13,804 nt of DNA, taken from positions 1 through 13,804 of the forward strand of contig JANLIO010000050.1 of the NCBI GenBank assembly GCA_024654265.1, in the 5' to 3' direction. Numbering within the stretch: the first letter of the stretch is position 1; every line of letters starts with the position of its first letter. The translations under genes were made by a program, and so were the position numbers. Shown here in pieces: positions 11,975 to 13,804 of this stretch. Origin of the DNA: a bacterium (GTDB lineage Bacteria > Patescibacteriota > Patescibacteriia > 2-12-FULL-60-25). The notes under the pieces are model-generated. The model was not told the origin of the DNA. It made no database searches and worked only from the letters and a program-made list of their open reading frames with translations.

Positions 11975-13804
11975 TTATACCGTTTCAACAAAATACGTAT
12001 CATGCACGATGTTGTAGTTGTTAAAAGTTGTATCCTTTTCTGATTTTAAAACAACAGGTCTAAGCTTTTTTCTCTTTTGAGCTAAATACGTATATAACAC
12101 CGGTCTGTTTGTAGACGACCCGCCACGCTTTCCATCAATAACAATCGCGAGCTTTCTCTTTAATTTTTGCGCAATGGATTGAAGATATGTCACAACGCTT
12201 TCATAAAAATCCTTAACATCTAACTGATTAATAATATTTTCTTTTGGATTTAGTCCGCGAATAACAAGAAGTTTTTGACCTGTCTTTGATGTCGTTTCGA
12301 TCAACATTGCAGATCCCACATATCGTAAATGTTGCTCGCTCTCCGGATTCTGAACCATGGTTAGAGAAATCATGTTTGGAAATTCTTCTACAATACTTTT
12401 ATATTTTGAAGCCCAACATGCATCTGCGATATGTCCAGAAAGTTCAGTTAATAAATTCCGTGTTGGCACAAATTCAAAAGGAATCATGCCCTTTTTCTTT
12501 TGGTTCTGTATCCTTGCTATGCTTTGCTCAACCGCGGATATGTTAAATAATTGATTAAACTGTTTCGCGGCACCCTTATCGGTAAAATATTGATGGAACG
12601 TTTCTTGATTCGTAATATGATCAACAAATTTAACCATCCACGATAAATCATCCAACGTAGGATTAGTTTCACTTATTTTACTCAGATCCTTCTCCCGATA
12701 CGTCGGATTTAGATGCAGACTAAAATATAATACGATCTCCCTCAACGGTTCATAAAATTCTGAAAACTCATACAACTGTGAAAAAAGAGTCTGCGGATTT
12801 TCTATCGAAAATAAATCAATTGCTTCAAGCCGAGCTTTTTTTTGCTCAATCCCAATTTTCGCGAATTCCTTCCTTTTTTCAGGAAGATCAGAACTTTGCA
12901 CCGAGTCAAGATCAGAGCGGAATTGTTCAAGCATCTGATCACGCGTTTCTGACATCTTTTTTTGAAGATCAAATAACCCTCCCTCCACATCCGTCGGTTT
13001 TATTCCAACCTGATGATCTGCGCTATACCGCTGATGCGCGCTTCGAAGCGCATTCAAGGAAATAGAATAACGACGTAATTCAGCTTCCGTAAATTGAAAA
13101 TTCATCTGCTCCTGTTTGTCAATCTTCGCAATACGCACAACCCCACTTTTTTTATAGAACTCAGGCAGTGGAGGGGAAAAGGCTTTTCTCCCCCTATACT
13201 GCTCGACCAATTCATCAAATCCTGCTTCGCTCTTATTTCCCCACTGTGCACCCTTGAACCCAATTTGCCCCATGAGGTAGCGTCTTGCAAATACAGATTC
13301 AAAAATAACTTCTTCATCTCCATTATCAAGGAGCAAGCGCTCAACACCGCGAAATCCTCTCACCATCTCATTCACCCCCGGTTCTCCCGTATGTTTTACT
13401 CCCAGCTTTGCCATATCCTCTGTAATAGTTTCCCCATCTAAAATACCTTGTATTTCATGATACAAATCAATCGTAGCAAATTCTCCAAAATCTCGAACAA
13501 CAATATCCAACGCTCTATTCTTCAGATGAAAAAGCTCTTTTAGCCTTTCTGCCTCATCCATCTCTTTGGCATTTATTTTTTTGAAATACCCAATTCGTGC
13601 AACATCTTGTAGTTCGGGGTCTTCATAAAATGACTCAGGGATATGGAGAACGCGGAAGAGATCCGGTATGGATTTCCAATCTCCACTTTTTACAGAAGAC
13701 ATCATCTTTTCCTTTGCTACGGTTTGAAATTCAGGAGTATCATAAAATGTCTCAGAGATATGGAGAACGCGGAAGAGATCCGGTATGGATTTCCAATCTC
13801 CACT
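11975..13804 (-). CDS. Large unknown protein with 39-residue N-terminal repeats, 5'-truncated by the window
   Basis: The reading frame is open to the window edge, so the start lies outside; 609 residues are visible. Residues 1-39 and 40-78 are consecutive near-identical repeats (SGDWKSIPDLFRVLHI start each), each predicted as two helices. A weak third unit (EAERLKELFHLKNRALDIVV) follows. The middle (about 120-440) is mostly helical and soluble, with PPLPEFYKKSGVVRIAK and a charged coiled-coil-like stretch around LFDLQKKMSETRDQML. The last 160 residues form a separate domain: DACW (461-464), VGSAMLIE and LLVIRGLNP strands (516-520 RGLNP), a long helix (DFYESVVTYLQSIAQKLKRK), LAIVID, then SSTNRPVLYTYL. 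That order resembles a GNAT acyltransferase core, but no acetyl-CoA-binding R/QxxGxG/A loop is clear. ATGs at 13705 and 13702 are internal, inside the repeat, and are not good starts. The function is unknown. Confidence 0.75.
   Translation of the reverse strand, partial: SGDWKSIPDLFRVLHISETFYDTPEFQTVAKEKMMSSVKSGDWKSIPDLFRVLHIPESFYEDPELQDVARIGYFKKINAKEMDEAERLKELFHLKNRALDIVVRDFGEFATIDLYHEIQGILDGETITEDMAKLGVKHTGEPGVNEMVRGFRGVERLLLDNGDEEVIFESVFARRYLMGQIGFKGAQWGNKSEAGFDELVEQYRGRKAFSPPLPEFYKKSGVVRIAKIDKQEQMNFQFTEAELRRYSISLNALRSAHQRYSADHQVGIKPTDVEGGLFDLQKKMSETRDQMLEQFRSDLDSVQSSDLPEKRKEFAKIGIEQKKARLEAIDLFSIENPQTLFSQLYEFSEFYEPLREIVLYFSLHLNPTYREKDLSKISETNPTLDDLSWMVKFVDHITNQETFHQYFTDKGAAKQFNQLFNISAVEQSIARIQNQKKKGMIPFEFVPTRNLLTELSGHIADACWASKYKSIVEEFPNMISLTMVQNPESEQHLRYVGSAMLIETTSKTGQKLLVIRGLNPKENIINQLDVKDFYESVVTYLQSIAQKLKRKLAIVIDGKRGGSSTNRPVLYTYLAQKRKKLRPVVLKSEKDTTFNNYNIVHDTYFVETV
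13624..13687. repeat. In-frame 117-base tandem repeat, first copy
   Basis: Bases 13624-13687 match 13741-13804 at 62 of 64 positions. The exact identity over the last 48 bases of each copy (13640-13687 and 13757-13804) is seen by direct comparison. The offset is 117 bases, or 39 codons, so the repeat preserves the reading frame. The low divergence suggests recent duplication or gene conversion. Confidence 0.9.
13741..13804. repeat. In-frame 117-base tandem repeat, second copy, cut by the window end
   Basis: This is the partner of the copy at 13624-13687, running to the last base of the window. The match may continue beyond it. Ending exactly within a near-identical repeat is typical of an assembly break, so further repeat units may have been lost or collapsed. 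Confidence 0.9.

Noticed and set aside
1..13804. CRISPR array, insertion sequence or integrase, phage genes, or UGA recoding
   Set aside because: There are no regularly spaced direct repeats, no transposase or integrase motifs and no phage proteins. Several genes end in TGA at positions that fit family length, so UGA is a stop here.

Overview
The window looks like a piece of a Candidate Phyla Radiation (Patescibacteria) genome. The evidence is the set of protein families: a short MurE-like ligase without its N-terminal domain, compact FtsB-like and SurA-N-like envelope proteins, a large GT-C-like membrane protein whose C-terminal part I associate with these bacteria, and two long proteins with no textbook family. 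TGA is a genuine stop for several genes, so the code is standard (table 11) and the UGA-recoding CPR lineages are unlikely. I do not assign a finer taxon.

Layout. Bases 1-280 hold a tRNA-Thr(CGU) on the + strand, preceded by repeat-like palindromic sequence and followed by a terminator that works in both directions. Bases 281-3314 are a tight minus-strand envelope and division operon, in transcription order: MurE-like ligase, bacterial PH-domain membrane protein, FtsB/DivIC-like protein, SurA-N-like membrane-anchored chaperone. Bases 3315-3574 are a non-coding block of palindromic repeat sequence. A minus-strand CDP-alcohol phosphatidyltransferase (PgsA-like, ends at 3575) faces away from a plus-strand polytopic membrane protein (4249-6324). 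That gene runs tail to tail, with a 55-base overlap, into a minus-strand surface-glycan operon (10572 down to 6270): polyprenyl-phosphate-type GT2, DUF2304 protein, rhamnosyltransferase-like GT2, and two GT4 enzymes. The junctions in this operon are 1-5 base gaps or short overlaps.

The right end holds the least familiar material. A plus-strand gene (10658-11959) encodes a protein with a kinase-like Asn/Asp metal-site pattern that recalls the SelO pseudokinase fold. It converges, with 15 bases between stops, on a minus-strand gene that runs off the window. That second gene starts (as seen here) with in-frame 39-residue tandem repeats and ends in a domain whose strand and helix order recalls a GNAT fold. 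The window edge lies inside the near-identical repeat.

Several genes lack a Shine-Dalgarno sequence and instead have a -10-like hexamer about 6-10 bases before the ATG. This suggests leaderless or nearly leaderless transcripts. Together the ordinary genes make peptidoglycan precursor, organise the septum, fold exported proteins, make phospholipid and assemble lipid-linked surface sugars. The two right-hand genes have no assigned role.
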